Source: Peptostreptococcaceae bacterium VA2 (GTDB taxonomy: Bacteria > Bacillota > Clostridia > Peptostreptococcales > Peptostreptococcaceae). Taken from it: a DNA stretch of 64,000 nucleotides. Position numbers and translations under genes: made by a program. Under the pieces are notes generated by a model. It was not told where the DNA came from. It ran no database searches and saw only the letters and a list, made by a program, of their open reading frames with translations. The stretch lies in the NCBI GenBank assembly GCA_000686145.1, contig JMMB01000007.1, forward strand, positions 930,001 to 994,000, written 5' to 3'. Shown here one piece after another: positions 27,966-37,469 of the stretch; position 1 is the stretch's first letter; each line of letters opens with the position of its first letter.

Positions 27966-28328
27966 ATGGAAAGCAACAATTTTGGACAAGTGAAAATATC
28001 TAATGAAGTAATAGCTACTATAGCAGGACTTGCAGCATTAGAAGTTGAAGGTGTAGAAACAAATACGACATTCACAGATAAATTACTTAAAAACAACGGC
28101 GTTAAAATACAAATAGAAGAAGAGGAAGTTAACTTAGATGTAATGGTTATGATAGATTACGGAATATCTATACCAGATGTAGCTTTTAAAATTCAGGAAA
28201 ATGTAAAAAATACTGTTGAAACAATGACAGGATTGAACGTTTCTCAAGTGAATATACATGTTCAAGGAATCAGCTTTAAAAAAGAAAAAGCTGAGAAGGA
28301 AGAAGCTAAGCAAATCAAAAAAAGTTAA
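27966..28328 (+). CDS. Asp23/Gls24 family envelope stress-response protein
   Basis: A 120-residue Asp23 (DUF322) protein like Bacillus YqhY. In Firmicutes this position, before nusB, is conserved; YqhY has been linked to fatty acid (acetyl-CoA carboxylase) control. The core motif GQVKISNEVIATIAGLAALE is near the N-terminus, with VQINVHVQGI-like NIHVQGISF near the end, then a Lys/Glu tail. The ATG at 27966 follows AGGGGGTAG. It is flanked by its own promoter and terminator, so it is likely monocistronic. Confidence 0.9.
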   Translation: MESNNFGQVKISNEVIATIAGLAALEVEGVETNTTFTDKLLKNNGVKIQIEEEEVNLDVMVMIDYGISIPDVAFKIQENVKNTVETMTGLNVSQVNIHVQGISFKKEKAEKEEAKQIKKS

Positions 28329-28333
28329 TATAT

Positions 28334-28361
28334 ACCCTCTGAAGAATCAGAGGGTTTTTTC
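28334..28361 (+). terminator. Terminator after the Asp23-family gene
   Basis: ACCCTCTGA (28334-28342) pairs with TCAGAGGGT (28347-28355) around an AGAA loop, followed by TTTTTC. Confidence 0.92.
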
Positions 28362-28406
28362 TTGCTTAATGTGTAAATAATAAGAATTCAAGGAGGATTA
28401 TAGCCA

Positions 28407-28910
28407 ATGAAAAATGATAAAGCGAAAAAAGTGACAAGCAGAGAGTACATGATGAAATTGATATACCAATCGGATATAAACAAAGAAAGTATGGAAGGTA
28501 AGTTAGATACATTTTTAAACAATAATTTTGAATATATATCTAATAGATACGAAGAACTTAGATTACAATACTCAAATAATCCAAACTTAGAACTTGATAA
28601 TTTAGAAATAGATAATGTTGTAGATAAAGAATACATGAATAAAATGTGTGTTGCATTAAAAGAAAACAACGAAAAAATAAATGAATTAATAAGCAAATAT
28701 GCAAAGAACTGGTCGATAGAAAGAATGCCAAAAGTAGATTTAGCTGTATTAAAAGTAGCTATATGTGAAATACTTTTTGTAGAAGATATACCTAATAAAG
28801 TTTCTATAAACGAAGCTATAGAGATTGCAAAAATATATTGTGATGATAAAACTCCTAAATTTATAAACGGAATATTAGGAAGCGTAGTTAATGAGCTTTC
28901 AGGAAAATAA
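28407..28910 (+). CDS. nusB: Transcription antitermination factor NusB
   Basis: RNA-binding helical protein that, with NusE/S10, promotes antitermination of rRNA operons. The 167 residues are longer than the common 130-150, the extra being a loop of about 25 residues in the middle ([18 protein letters not shown]). The C-terminal core [16 protein letters not shown] and [24 protein letters not shown] matches the family well. ATG at 28407 follows AAGGAGGA. The last 20 bases overlap the next gene. Confidence 0.93.
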   Translation: MKNDKAKKVTSREYMMKLIYQSDINKESMEGKLDTFLNNNFEYISNRYEELRLQYSNNPNLELDNLEIDNVVDKEYMNKMCVALKENNEKINELISKYAKNWSIERMPKVDLAVLKVAICEILFVEDIPNKVSINEAIEIAKIYCDDKTPKFINGILGSVVNELSGK

Positions 28911-29874
28911 TATAATAATCGGAATAGATACTAGCTGCTATACAACCTCTATAGCAGCTATATCTTTGGGCAAAAAGGTTATATTTAATAAAAAAATTAT
29001 GCTAGAGGTGAAAAAAGACAGCAAAGGCTTAAGACAAAGTGAGGCTGTTTTTCAACATATAAAAAATTTAGGGGAAATACAAGAAGAAATAAAAGAGATA
29101 ATAAAAGGTTATGAGATAGTTGCAATATGTGTATCAAAGAAGCCTAGACCTATAGATAATTCATATATGCCAGTATTTACAGTAGGACATAATTTCGCAA
29201 AGCTTTGTTCAACTATGATGAAATGTGAGTTATACGAGACTACTCACCAAGAAAATCATATAGAAGCGAGTTTGTTTACTAATAATATAAAGAACAAAGA
29301 AAAGTTTTTATCTGTTCATATGTCAGGTGGAACTACAGAAATATTGCTATGCAAAAGCAATAAAAATGATCTTAACTATAGTGTAGAAATAGTTGGAGGA
29401 AGTAAAGATATAAGCTTTGGGCAACTTATAGATAGGGTTGGAGTTAAAATAGGGTATAGATTTCCAGCAGGTAAATATGTAGACGAAAGTGCTATAAATT
29501 GTACTAAGAAAATAGAACAAGGGCTAAAAACATCTGTAAAAGAAGGGTATATGAATTTATCAGGACTAGAGAATCAAATTAACAAAATGTTAAATGAGAA
29601 AGACGAAGAATATATTTGTAAATTGATTTTAGACTCAGTTGTTAGAAATATGGTTAAAAGTATTATATATCTAAGTGAAAAGCATAATATTGATGAGGTT
29701 GTATTTGCAGGAGGAGTATCTGCTAGTAAGTATATATCAAAGGAGTTAATATTAAGGCTTAAAAAGTATAAAATAAATGCTTATTTTACTGATCCTGAGT
29801 ATTGTACAGATAATGGTGTAGGATGTGCGTTAATAGGGGTGAATAAATTTGAAAATAAGAGCTCTAAAAATTAG
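28891..29874 (+). CDS. TsaD/Kae1-like (O-sialoglycoprotein endopeptidase family) paralogue
   Basis: A 327-residue ASKHA-fold protein related to TsaD, the enzyme that attaches threonylcarbamoyl to tRNA A37. It keeps the N-terminal [12 protein letters not shown], the metal-binding HxxxH as HQENH (around residue 115), MSGGTTE in the middle, and FAGGVSAS plus [13 protein letters not shown] near the end. It is divergent from canonical TsaD (for example [10 protein letters not shown] instead of NHLEGH), and this nusB-xseA position is typical of clostridial paralogues of unknown role. The true tsaD is expected elsewhere. ATG at 28891 has AGGAAG eight bases upstream inside nusB. Confidence 0.82.
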   Translation: MSFQENNIIIGIDTSCYTTSIAAISLGKKVIFNKKIMLEVKKDSKGLRQSEAVFQHIKNLGEIQEEIKEIIKGYEIVAICVSKKPRPIDNSYMPVFTVGHNFAKLCSTMMKCELYETTHQENHIEASLFTNNIKNKEKFLSVHMSGGTTEILLCKSNKNDLNYSVEIVGGSKDISFGQLIDRVGVKIGYRFPAGKYVDESAINCTKKIEQGLKTSVKEGYMNLSGLENQINKMLNEKDEEYICKLILDSVVRNMVKSIIYLSEKHNIDEVVFAGGVSASKYISKELILRLKKYKINAYFTDPEYCTDNGVGCALIGVNKFENKSSKN

Positions 29875-31054
29875 TGAAGCTAATTCATATATAAAAAGAA
29901 TTTTAAGTAATGACCCTATATTATACAACTTAAAGGTCAAAGGAGAAATATCTAATTTCAAAATACATAGTAGTAAAAATGTGTATTTATCACTAAAAGA
30001 TGAAAATTCCAAGATAAACTGTGTGATTTTTAAAAATAATTTTAATGAGTCCCTACAATTAGATAACGGAGTTAAAGTTATAGCAAGTGGATATATATCA
30101 GTTTATGAAAGGGATGGATCATATCAACTATATATAAACTCAATAGAAATAGAAGGAATCGGAAATTTATATATAGAGTTTAACAAACTGAAAGAAAAAT
30201 TAAGTAAAGAAGGTTTATTTGATAATAAATATAAAAAGGCAATACCTAAGATGCCAAAATCAATTGGAGTTATAACTTCTCAAACTGGCGCAGTTATAAA
30301 AGATATAATAAATGTTGTAAAAAGAAGATATCCAAAGGTTAATATAAAACTTTATTCTGTAAATGTTCAGGGAACTAATTCTAAGGATGAAATCTGTGAT
30401 GGAATTAAATTTTTTAATGAGATTCATAGTGTCGATACTATAATACTTGGAAGAGGCGGGGGTTCTATAGAAGAACTTTGGTCATTTAATGAAGAAATTG
30501 TAGCTAGAGCTATTTTTGAATCTAAGATACCTATAATATCTGCGGTAGGCCATGAGACTGACTTCACTATATGTGACTTTGTATCAGATATGCGTGCACC
30601 AACACCTTCAGCAGCAGCAGAAATAGCAACTCCATCATTAGATGATATTAGCTATAAATTAGAAAATATAGTAAGTAGGATGAATAAGTCTATGACTAAT
30701 ACACTACAAGTTAGTGAATATAAATTAAACTCTACAATTGATAAAATAAATAACTACTTAGGTTCATATACAATCAAAGATAAATTTGTACAATTAGATA
30801 AAATATATGATAAAATAAATTTTGAGGCAGAAAATAATATAAGCAGAGAAAAAGAAAGACTCCAAAGTATGGGCACTATATTACACAACCTAAGTCCGTT
30901 AGCTACAATAGATAGAGGTTATAGCATAGTCCAAAAAAATGGAGAAGTTGTAAATAGTACTAAAAATCTAAATTTAAAAGATAATATAGATATTGTACTT
31001 AAAGATGGAAATATTGAGTGTATTATAGAAAAAATTAAAAATAAAGAGGTATAA
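29849..31054 (+). CDS. xseA: Exodeoxyribonuclease VII large subunit XseA
   Basis: Catalytic subunit of exonuclease VII, which degrades single-stranded DNA from both ends. An OB-fold nucleic-acid-binding domain comes first ([20 protein letters not shown]), then the exonuclease core with [14 protein letters not shown], the [16 protein letters not shown] motif and [20 protein letters not shown]. It has 401 residues. TTG at 29849 is the start ([16 protein letters not shown] aligns with family N-termini); AGGGGTGA lies upstream within the previous gene, with which it overlaps by 26 bases. Confidence 0.95.
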   Translation: MKIRALKISEANSYIKRILSNDPILYNLKVKGEISNFKIHSSKNVYLSLKDENSKINCVIFKNNFNESLQLDNGVKVIASGYISVYERDGSYQLYINSIEIEGIGNLYIEFNKLKEKLSKEGLFDNKYKKAIPKMPKSIGVITSQTGAVIKDIINVVKRRYPKVNIKLYSVNVQGTNSKDEICDGIKFFNEIHSVDTIILGRGGGSIEELWSFNEEIVARAIFESKIPIISAVGHETDFTICDFVSDMRAPTPSAAAEIATPSLDDISYKLENIVSRMNKSMTNTLQVSEYKLNSTIDKINNYLGSYTIKDKFVQLDKIYDKINFEAENNISREKERLQSMGTILHNLSPLATIDRGYSIVQKNGEVVNSTKNLNLKDNIDIVLKDGNIECIIEKIKNKEV

Positions 31055-31056
31055 GT

Positions 31057-31272
31057 ATGAATTTGACATATGAACAAGCCTATAAAAAATTGGAAGATAT
31101 ATTAGAAAAATTAGAATCTAAAGGTGCTAGCTTAGATGAATCTTTAAGTTTGTATGAAGAAGGAATAAGTCTTTACAAACATTGTAATAAACTTTTAGAA
31201 AATGCCCAGCTAAAAATTAGCAAATTTACTAAATTAGGTATAGAAGAAGAATTAAATACTAGGGAGGAATAA
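31057..31272 (+). CDS. xseB: Exodeoxyribonuclease VII small subunit XseB
   Basis: A 71-residue helical subunit that binds XseA. The typical [17 protein letters not shown] start and [14 protein letters not shown] segment are present. The ATG at 31057 follows AGAGGTA, two bases after xseA, and the stop lies two bases before ispA, so the three genes form one translational unit. Confidence 0.95.
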   Translation: MNLTYEQAYKKLEDILEKLESKGASLDESLSLYEEGISLYKHCNKLLENAQLKISKFTKLGIEEELNTREE

Positions 31273-31274
31273 AA

Positions 31275-32162
31275 GTGGAATTTAAAGTAGTATTGAAGGA
31301 AAAAGCAAATTATATAGAACAATTATTAAATAAATATATGCCAACAGAAGAAGGTTATCAAAAAACTATAATGGAGGCTATTAACTATAGTTTAAGTGCA
31401 GGCGGAAAAAGATTAAGACCGATATTAACTTTAGAAGCATGTAAAATAGTAGGTGGAAATGAAAATGATGCAATACCTTTTGCAGTAGCTATAGAAATGA
31501 TACATACATATTCTTTAATACATGATGATCTACCAGCTCTTGATAATGACGATTTAAGAAGAGGAAGAAAAACTAATCATATAGTATATGGAGAGGATAT
31601 GGCTATACTTGCTGGAGATGCCCTTTTAAACTATGCATTTGAGATTATGCTTTCAAATTCACTAGGAAAAGAAAATCCAGAAAAATATCTAAAAGCAATA
31701 AATGAAATAGCTAAGTCTGCAGGTATATATGGAATGATAGGTGGACAAGTTGTAGATGTACAAAGTGAAAATCAACAAATACCTAAAGATAAATTAGACT
31801 ATATACACAACAATAAAACAGCTGCAATTATAATTGGGTGTATGAGAGCTGGAGCTATAATAGGAAATGCTAATGAAGAAGAGTTAGATAAAATAACAAA
31901 ATACGCAAATAATATAGGACTATCTTTCCAAATAGTAGATGACATACTAGATATAGTAGGAGATGAATCTAAATTAGGAAAAAAAGTAGGAAGTGATATA
32001 GAGAACAATAAGTCTACATATCCATCACTATTAGGCCTAGAAAAATCAAAAGAAATTGCATATACACTAATAAATGGAGCTAAAGAAAATATAAATGAAC
32101 TTTCTGAGCATGTTGACTTCTTAAATGGATTAGCTGATTATATAATAGATAGAGAATATTAA
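31275..32162 (+). CDS. ispA: Polyprenyl (farnesyl/geranyl) diphosphate synthase IspA
   Basis: Builds farnesyl (or geranylgeranyl) diphosphate from isopentenyl and dimethylallyl diphosphates. The first Asp-rich motif is DDLPALDNDD with the (DDx4D) spacing of bacterial FPP synthases, and the second is VDDILDIVGD. GGKRLRP near residue 44 binds diphosphate. It has 295 residues. The start is GTG at 31275 after GGGAGGA. Gene order xseA-xseB-ispA-...-dxs matches many Firmicutes and groups isoprenoid steps. Confidence 0.95.
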   Translation: MEFKVVLKEKANYIEQLLNKYMPTEEGYQKTIMEAINYSLSAGGKRLRPILTLEACKIVGGNENDAIPFAVAIEMIHTYSLIHDDLPALDNDDLRRGRKTNHIVYGEDMAILAGDALLNYAFEIMLSNSLGKENPEKYLKAINEIAKSAGIYGMIGGQVVDVQSENQQIPKDKLDYIHNNKTAAIIIGCMRAGAIIGNANEEELDKITKYANNIGLSFQIVDDILDIVGDESKLGKKVGSDIENNKSTYPSLLGLEKSKEIAYTLINGAKENINELSEHVDFLNGLADYIIDREY

Positions 32163-32171
32163 GGAGGAACA

Positions 32172-32609
32172 ATGAACGTTTTTTCACAAATTTTTGACAA
32201 CCAAGTTTTAAGCATAAGTGTGTTCGCTTGTTTTTTAGCACAATTTATAAAAATATTTACTGGAAAAGAGAAAAAAATTGATTTATTGAGGCTATTTTCT
32301 TCTGGCGGAATGCCAAGTTCTCACAGTTCTTTTGTTACAAGTTTAGCAACTTTAGTTGGAATTGAAAATGGATACAGTTCAACCGAATTTGCAATAGTAT
32401 GTGTATTTGCATTAATAATAATGTATGATGCAACTGGAGTTAGGCGCTCTGTAGGAAAACAGGCGGCAATAATAAATCAAATATTAGATGACTTACACCA
32501 TAAAAAGCCTATAGAACAAAAACGATTAAAAGAGTTAGTAGGCCATACTCCAAAGGAAGTTTTATTTGGGGCAGTATTAGGAGTTATAACTGCTTTGACT
32601 TTGCGATAA
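32172..32609 (+). CDS. Divergent PAP2 family (DUF212) membrane protein
   Basis: A 145-residue membrane protein with three or four hydrophobic helices, of the DUF212/YuiD family, a divergent branch of PAP2 phosphatases. The conserved SGGMPSSHSSFVTSLATLVG (around residues 44-63) retains the PSSHS part of the PAP2 signature, and YDATGVRRSVGKQAAIIN the second part. A lipid- or isoprenyl-phosphate phosphatase role would fit its place between ispA and dxs but is not shown. ATG at 32172 follows AAGGAGGA, 10 bp after ispA. Confidence 0.9.
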   Translation: MNVFSQIFDNQVLSISVFACFLAQFIKIFTGKEKKIDLLRLFSSGGMPSSHSSFVTSLATLVGIENGYSSTEFAIVCVFALIIMYDATGVRRSVGKQAAIINQILDDLHHKKPIEQKRLKELVGHTPKEVLFGAVLGVITALTLR

Positions 32610-32610
32610 A

Positions 32611-32640
32611 TTGAAAAAAAAATGTAGTATATGGTATAAT
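32611..32640 (+). promoter_or_regulatory. Sigma-A promoter of the dxs leader RNA
   Basis: TTGAAA (32611-32616) and a perfect TATAAT (32635-32640) are separated by 18 bases. Transcription would start near 32647, about 280 bases before the dxs start codon. Confidence 0.7.
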
Positions 32641-32646
32641 TTTTAC

Positions 32647-32838
32647 TTATCAAAGTATTATAAAAGTTAGTAATCATTGATAACTTCTATTAAAAAACAA
32701 TATAAGTAAATATCTTGTAATTTTTAATTAGTAAAATAAATTTCAAGAAACTATATCCACGATATCGAGGAAGTAAATGTTTTAATATAGTTATAAAATG
32801 AATATAACTTAGTCAATACTAAGATATATTCATTTTTT
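32647..32838 (+). ncRNA. Structured leader RNA or small RNA upstream of dxs, class unknown
   Basis: Between a good promoter and a strong terminator lie about 190 bases with successive complementary arms. TTTACTTAT (32642-32650) can pair with ATAAGTAAA (32702-32710), while TTATCAA (32647-32653) can pair with TTGATAA (32677-32683); these two pairings exclude each other. CTTGTAATTT (32714-32723) pairs with AAATTTCAAG (32738-32747), one mismatch. AACTATAT (32749-32756) pairs with ATATAGTT (32785-32792) around a GC-richer loop. The 3' end is the terminator at 32797. It could be a riboswitch/attenuator for dxs or an independent sRNA; I recognise no known aptamer motif. Confidence 0.5.
32797..32838 (+). 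terminator. Strong terminator in the dxs leader
   Basis: AATGAATATA (32797-32806) pairs with TATATTCATT (32825-32834), an A-A mismatch follows, then CTTAG/CTAAG, loop TCAATA. A T-run begins within the right arm. It lies about 90 bases before dxs, so dxs needs read-through or a later promoter. Confidence 0.88.
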
Positions 32839-32851
32839 ATATATTGAAGCT

Positions 32852-32879
32852 ATTGGCAAGAGAAGCTAAGCCAATTTTA
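32852..32879 (+). other. Second small hairpin in the dxs leader
   Basis: ATTGGC (32852-32857) pairs with GCCAAT (32870-32875), followed by TTTTAT. It is weaker than the first terminator. The rest of the gap to the dxs ribosome binding site is A+T-rich with no clear promoter. Confidence 0.4.
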
Positions 32880-32925
32880 TAAATTAGAATAAATAAAAAT
32901 TTACACAATAAAAGGTGAGGATAAT

Positions 32926-34782
32926 ATGTATAAGTATTTAGATAAAGTAAATTCTCCAAAAGATGTAAAAGTTATGGATACTGAAGAAATGGATATGTTA
33001 GCAAAAGACATACGAAAATTCTTAGTAAGATCGGTTTCTCAAACTGGAGGTCACTTAGCATCTAATTTAGGTGTAGTAGAATTAACACTAGCTCTACATA
33101 AAGTATTTGAAAGTCCTAAAGATAAAATAGTATGGGATGTAGGGCATCAATCTTATGTACATAAAATAATTACAGGAAGAAAAGATAGTTTTGTATCTTT
33201 AAGACAATTTAATGGGTTAAGTGGATTTCCAAAGGAAAATGAGAGTGCTCATGACATATTTGATACTGGCCATAGTAGTACTTCTATTTCAGTTGCACAA
33301 GGGATAGCTTGCGCAAGAGATATAAAAGGAGAAGATGGAAGTGTTATCGCAGTAATAGGAGACGGATCTATAACTGGAGGAATGGCTCTTGAAGCACTAA
33401 ATCATTTAGGTTATACAAACACTGATATGATAGTGATTCTTAATGATAATGAAATGTCGATAGATAAAAATGTTGGAGGTATGTCTAGACATCTGTCTAA
33501 TATAATAAGAAATTCAACAGCAAATAAAGTAAAAGATGAAGTAGAAAAAATATTAAGTGTGGCACCAGGTGGAAATTTAATATCAAAAACAGCAAACAAA
33601 GTAAAAGATACTATTGTTAGTAAATTTATACCACAAGAATGTGCGTTGTTTGATTCATTAGGAATAAAGTATTATGGACCAATAGATGGACATAATACCA
33701 AAGAATTAATACAGATATTAAATAAAGCAAAAAACAAAAAAGGCGCCGTGTTGTTGCACGTAATAACTAAAAAAGGAAAAGGGTATAGATATGCAGAAAA
33801 TGAGCCACAAAAATATCATGCAGTATCAAAGTTTGATATAAAAGAAGGTGTCAAAAGTGGGGCAAGCAAATCTATATCAGCATCAGTAGGAGAAAAACTT
33901 GTTTCAATGGCAAGTAAAGATAATAGAGTAGTAGCTATAACAGCAGCTATGCCATCAGGAACAGGGCTTAACTTATTTGAAAAAGCTTATCCAAATAGAT
34001 ATTATGATGTAGGCATAGCAGAACAACACGCTACAACATTTGCAGCAGGGTTAGCTAAAAATGGAATGAAACCATACTTTGCAGTCTATTCATCATTTTT
34101 ACAAAGAGGATATGATCAAATTATACATGACGTATGTATAACTAAAAAACCAGTAACATTCCTTATTGATAGAGCTGGTATTGTCGGAAATGATGGAGAA
34201 ACACATCATGGTATGTTTGATTTGAGTTATTTAAATTTGATACCAAACATAGTAGTTATGGCTCCTAAAGATACTAAGGAACTAAATTTAATGATGGATT
34301 TATCTCTAAAATTAAATTCTCCAGTAGCTATAAGGTATCCAAGAGGCAATAGTTATTATTTAGAAAGCGGAGAATATGAGCCAATAAACCTAGGCAGCTA
34401 TGAAGTATTGTCTAGCGGAGAAGGTACTGTTATTTTAGCTATAGGAAATATGGTAAAACAAGCAATAGAAGCCAAGAGGATTTTATTGGACTGTAACATA
34501 AATCCAGCTATAGTTAATGCTAGATTTTTAAAGCCAATAGATGAAAATTTGTTAAATGATTTATTTAAGGAATATAAAAATGTAGTAACTATAGAGGATA
34601 ATACTATAACAGGCGGATTTGGTAGTAGAATTAATAAATTTATAATAGATAATAATCATAATATAAAAGTAACAAATATAGCTCTTCCAGAAGAGTTTGT
34701 TCATCATGGAAGTACAGAGGAGATATATGAAAGTATAGGCTTATCACCAAGTAAAATAGCAGATAAAATAAAAAGTTTATAA
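32926..34782 (+). CDS. dxs: 1-deoxy-D-xylulose-5-phosphate synthase Dxs
   Basis: Thiamine-diphosphate enzyme joining pyruvate and glyceraldehyde 3-phosphate, first step of the MEP isoprenoid pathway. The 618 residues show [17 protein letters not shown], the TPP motif [18 protein letters not shown] (GDG...N type), GPIDGHN and the transketolase-like C-terminal half ([18 protein letters not shown]). ATG at 32926 follows AAGGTGAGG. It is preceded by a structured leader, the best candidate in this window for RNA-level control. Confidence 0.96.
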   Translation: MYKYLDKVNSPKDVKVMDTEEMDMLAKDIRKFLVRSVSQTGGHLASNLGVVELTLALHKVFESPKDKIVWDVGHQSYVHKIITGRKDSFVSLRQFNGLSGFPKENESAHDIFDTGHSSTSISVAQGIACARDIKGEDGSVIAVIGDGSITGGMALEALNHLGYTNTDMIVILNDNEMSIDKNVGGMSRHLSNIIRNSTANKVKDEVEKILSVAPGGNLISKTANKVKDTIVSKFIPQECALFDSLGIKYYGPIDGHNTKELIQILNKAKNKKGAVLLHVITKKGKGYRYAENEPQKYHAVSKFDIKEGVKSGASKSISASVGEKLVSMASKDNRVVAITAAMPSGTGLNLFEKAYPNRYYDVGIAEQHATTFAAGLAKNGMKPYFAVYSSFLQRGYDQIIHDVCITKKPVTFLIDRAGIVGNDGETHHGMFDLSYLNLIPNIVVMAPKDTKELNLMMDLSLKLNSPVAIRYPRGNSYYLESGEYEPINLGSYEVLSSGEGTVILAIGNMVKQAIEAKRILLDCNINPAIVNARFLKPIDENLLNDLFKEYKNVVTIEDNTITGGFGSRINKFIIDNNHNIKVTNIALPEEFVHHGSTEEIYESIGLSPSKIADKIKSL

Positions 34783-34799
34783 ACAAGAAAGGTAAATTT

Positions 34800-35612
34800 A
34801 TGAAAAAAAGAATAGATGTATTATTAGTAGAGCAAGGTCACTTTGAGAGTAGAGAAAGATCAAAAAAAGCTATAATGGCGGGTCTTATATTTGTTGATAA
34901 TCAAAGATGTGACAAGCCTGGGGTAGAGGTTAAAGAAGAGGCTAAGATAGAAGTAAAAGGAAATCCAATACCATACGTTAGTAGAGGTGGACTTAAACTT
35001 GAAAAAGCTATGAAAAACTTTGATTTAACTTTAGATAAAAAAATATGTATGGATATAGGCTCGTCTACTGGTGGATTTACAGATTGTATGCTTCAAAATG
35101 GAGCGGTTAAAGTATTTTCAATAGATGTAGGATATGGTCAACTTGCTTGGAAACTAAGACAAGATGAAAGAGTTGTTTGTATGGAAAGAACTAATATAAG
35201 GTATGTAACCATAGAACAAACAAAGGAATTTGCAGACTTTGCATCTATAGATGTATCATTTATATCTTTAAAATTAGTGCTTCCAAAATGTAAGGAACTT
35301 GTTAGTCCAAATGGGGAAATAGTAGCATTAATAAAACCTCAATTTGAGGCAGGAAGAGCAAAAGTTGGTAAAAAAGGTGTTGTTAGAGAAAAGTCTACAC
35401 ATATTGAAGTTATAGATATGATATCAAAATTTGCAGTAGAAAATGGATTTGAAATATTAGGACTAGACTATTCTCCTATAAAGGGTCCAGAAGGTAATAT
35501 AGAATATCTAATTCACTTAAAAAATGGAAATGAAGGATATACATTCAATGAAGAAGAGCATAACAAAGAAATCGTAAAAGTGGTTGAAGATTCTCATAAT
35601 TTAAGTAAATAA
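34800..35612 (+). CDS. tlyA: TlyA family rRNA 2'-O-methyltransferase
   Basis: The 270 residues combine an N-terminal S4 RNA-binding domain (RIDVLLVEQGHFESRERSKK) with an FtsJ-like methyltransferase domain (MDIGSSTGGFTDCMLQNGA is the SAM loop, near residue 82). The catalytic tetrad Lys and Asp are plausible in DVSFISL and ALIKPQFEAG. Such proteins methylate ribose in 16S/23S rRNA and were once called haemolysins. ATG at 34800 follows AGAAAGGT, 18 bp after dxs. Confidence 0.93.
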   Translation: MKKRIDVLLVEQGHFESRERSKKAIMAGLIFVDNQRCDKPGVEVKEEAKIEVKGNPIPYVSRGGLKLEKAMKNFDLTLDKKICMDIGSSTGGFTDCMLQNGAVKVFSIDVGYGQLAWKLRQDERVVCMERTNIRYVTIEQTKEFADFASIDVSFISLKLVLPKCKELVSPNGEIVALIKPQFEAGRAKVGKKGVVREKSTHIEVIDMISKFAVENGFEILGLDYSPIKGPEGNIEYLIHLKNGNEGYTFNEEEHNKEIVKVVEDSHNLSK

Positions 35613-35689
35613 ATTTGATTTTATATTTTAATATTTAAATAGATAATGTTTATAGTTCGAATTTTTAGATAAAAAGAGGGTGATTTAAA

Positions 35690-37372
35690 TTGATCCTTGA
35701 GTTATATATGAAAAACTGTGCATTAGTAGAAGAACTAAGGTTAAATATTGATGAAAAACTAAATATATTAACAGGTGAAACTGGTTCAGGAAAATCTATA
35801 ATAATTGATGCTTTAGGATTATGTTTAGGAGAAAAATATGATAGATCATTTTTAAGAAAAGGTACAGATAAGGGATTAGTTGAAGCTGTATTTTATTCTA
35901 AAAGTAATTACTTAAATAAAGTTTTAGAAGAAAATGATTTAGAATTAGATGAAGATAACATGTTAGTAATTACTAGAGTTATTTATGCTGATGGGAAAAG
36001 TGTTGGTAGAGTAAATGGTAGGACTGTTAAAATGGGTGTTTTAAAGAAGATAGCTTCTAGGTTGATAGATATACATGGTCAACATCAAACACAAGCTCTA
36101 TTTAATAAAGAAACTCATTTAGAATTTGTAGATTTATTTGGAGAAAATGAATTAATAAAATATAAACAAGAATATAAAACTATATATGAAAAATATAGTG
36201 AAATAAAAAAAGAATTAAGTATGATAACAGAAAATAAAGATGATATGCAAATTCAAAGGGAAATAGATTTGTTGAAATTTCAAATAAATGAGATAGAATC
36301 AGCTAATTTAAGTAAAGATGAATATGAAGACTTACTTAAACAACGAGATGTTTATAGGAATAGTGAAAAAATTTATAGTAATTTAAACTTAAGTTATCAA
36401 CATCTATATGATGGTTCAGTTAATGCAGTAGATTTAATAGGTAATGCAGTAAGGGAATTAAGTTCCATAGCTGAGTATGATGAATCTTTAAATAATTACA
36501 ACAATGATATAGAGCGAATCATGTATGAACTTCAAGATATATCTAGAGAAATAAGAAACTACAAAGAAAATATAAATTTTGAACCTTATGAATTAGAACA
36601 AATAGAACTTAAGGTAGATGAGATAAATAATTTAAGAAGAAAATATGGCGAAACTATAGAAGATATATTTGAATATTATAATAAAATAAAGTCTAGGCTA
36701 GATGAAATACTAAATAGAGATGAAAGAATAGAAAAATTAAAGAGTGAAATTCTTGAATTTGAAAAAATATTATCAATTAAAGCTGATAATCTGACAGAGG
36801 CAAGAAAAAGAGTGGCAGCTAAACTCGAAGAAATTTTACTTGTTGAACTAAAGAGCTTAAATATGAAAAATGTAGTATTTAAGGTTAAATTTGAAAAAGT
36901 TGAATTTATGCAAAAAGGACAAGATGATGTAGAATTTATGATATCATTTAACTTAGGCGAAGATATAAAGCCTATATATAAAGTAGCATCAGGTGGAGAA
37001 ATGTCAAGATTTATGCTAGCATTTAAAACAATACTTGCAGATATAGATCAAATTGATACACTAGTATTTGATGAAATAGATACAGGTATAAGTGGGATAG
37101 CAGCCCAAATTGTAGGCGAAAAGCTTAGTAATATAGGAAAGAAAAAACAAATAATATGCATAACTCACTTACCTCAAATTGCAGCTAATGCAGATACGCA
37201 TTACTGCATAGAAAAAAGTACATCAAACGAAAGAACATTCACAACTATACAAAAGCTAGACCATAGTCAAAAAAGAGATGAGATAGCTAGGCTTATAGCA
37301 GGAAGTAATATAACCGAAAAAACAATAGAACATGCGAATGAAATAATAGAATTAGCTAAAGGAAGCCTATAG
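35690..37372 (+). CDS. recN: DNA repair protein RecN
   Basis: SMC-like ATPase that tethers broken DNA ends in recombinational repair. Walker A is GETGSGKSII near residue 30; the ABC signature is SGGEMSRFMLAF and Walker B VFDEIDTGISG; the centre is a long coiled coil (about 150-350). It has 560 residues. TTG at 35690 is the start, after AGAGGGTGA. The stop codon lies inside the loop of the terminator hairpin. The genes often found between tlyA and recN in clostridia (NAD kinase, argR) are absent from the 77-bp gap. Confidence 0.95.
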   Translation: MILELYMKNCALVEELRLNIDEKLNILTGETGSGKSIIIDALGLCLGEKYDRSFLRKGTDKGLVEAVFYSKSNYLNKVLEENDLELDEDNMLVITRVIYADGKSVGRVNGRTVKMGVLKKIASRLIDIHGQHQTQALFNKETHLEFVDLFGENELIKYKQEYKTIYEKYSEIKKELSMITENKDDMQIQREIDLLKFQINEIESANLSKDEYEDLLKQRDVYRNSEKIYSNLNLSYQHLYDGSVNAVDLIGNAVRELSSIAEYDESLNNYNNDIERIMYELQDISREIRNYKENINFEPYELEQIELKVDEINNLRRKYGETIEDIFEYYNKIKSRLDEILNRDERIEKLKSEILEFEKILSIKADNLTEARKRVAAKLEEILLVELKSLNMKNVVFKVKFEKVEFMQKGQDDVEFMISFNLGEDIKPIYKVASGGEMSRFMLAFKTILADIDQIDTLVFDEIDTGISGIAAQIVGEKLSNIGKKKQIICITHLPQIAANADTHYCIEKSTSNERTFTTIQKLDHSQKRDEIARLIAGSNITEKTIEHANEIIELAKGSL

Positions 37373-37383
37373 GGCTTCTTTTT
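37362..37383 (+). terminator. Terminator overlapping the recN stop codon
   Basis: GAAGCC (37362-37367) pairs with GGCTTC (37373-37378) and runs into TTTTT; the loop TATAG contains the recN stop codon. Confidence 0.82.
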
Positions 37384-37420
37384 ATATGGAATTTATAAAC
37401 CTAATGAGAATAAATTTTTC

Positions 37421-37452
37421 CTATAAAGGAACTATAAGTATATAGTTTATAG
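37421..37452 (+). other. Bulged hairpin in the spoIVB leader
   Basis: CTATAA-(AGGA)-ACTATA pairs with TATAGT-TTATAG around an AGTA loop: 12 base pairs with a four-base bulge, ending one or two bases before the GTAGGGAG ribosome binding site of spoIVB. Confidence 0.4.
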
Positions 37453-37469
37453 GTAGGGAGTCTAGTAAA

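Noticed and set aside
28891-28910. Programmed frameshift between nusB and the TsaD-like gene
   Set aside because: The 20-base overlap has an ordinary start codon with its own AGGAAG site, and both proteins are complete; simple overlapping genes explain it.
32647-32838. Known riboswitch or 6S RNA upstream of dxs
   Set aside because: I looked for T-box, TPP, SAM, FMN, c-di-GMP, guanidine and preQ1 signatures and for a long terminal 6S-type stem and could not match any; kept only as unassigned RNA.
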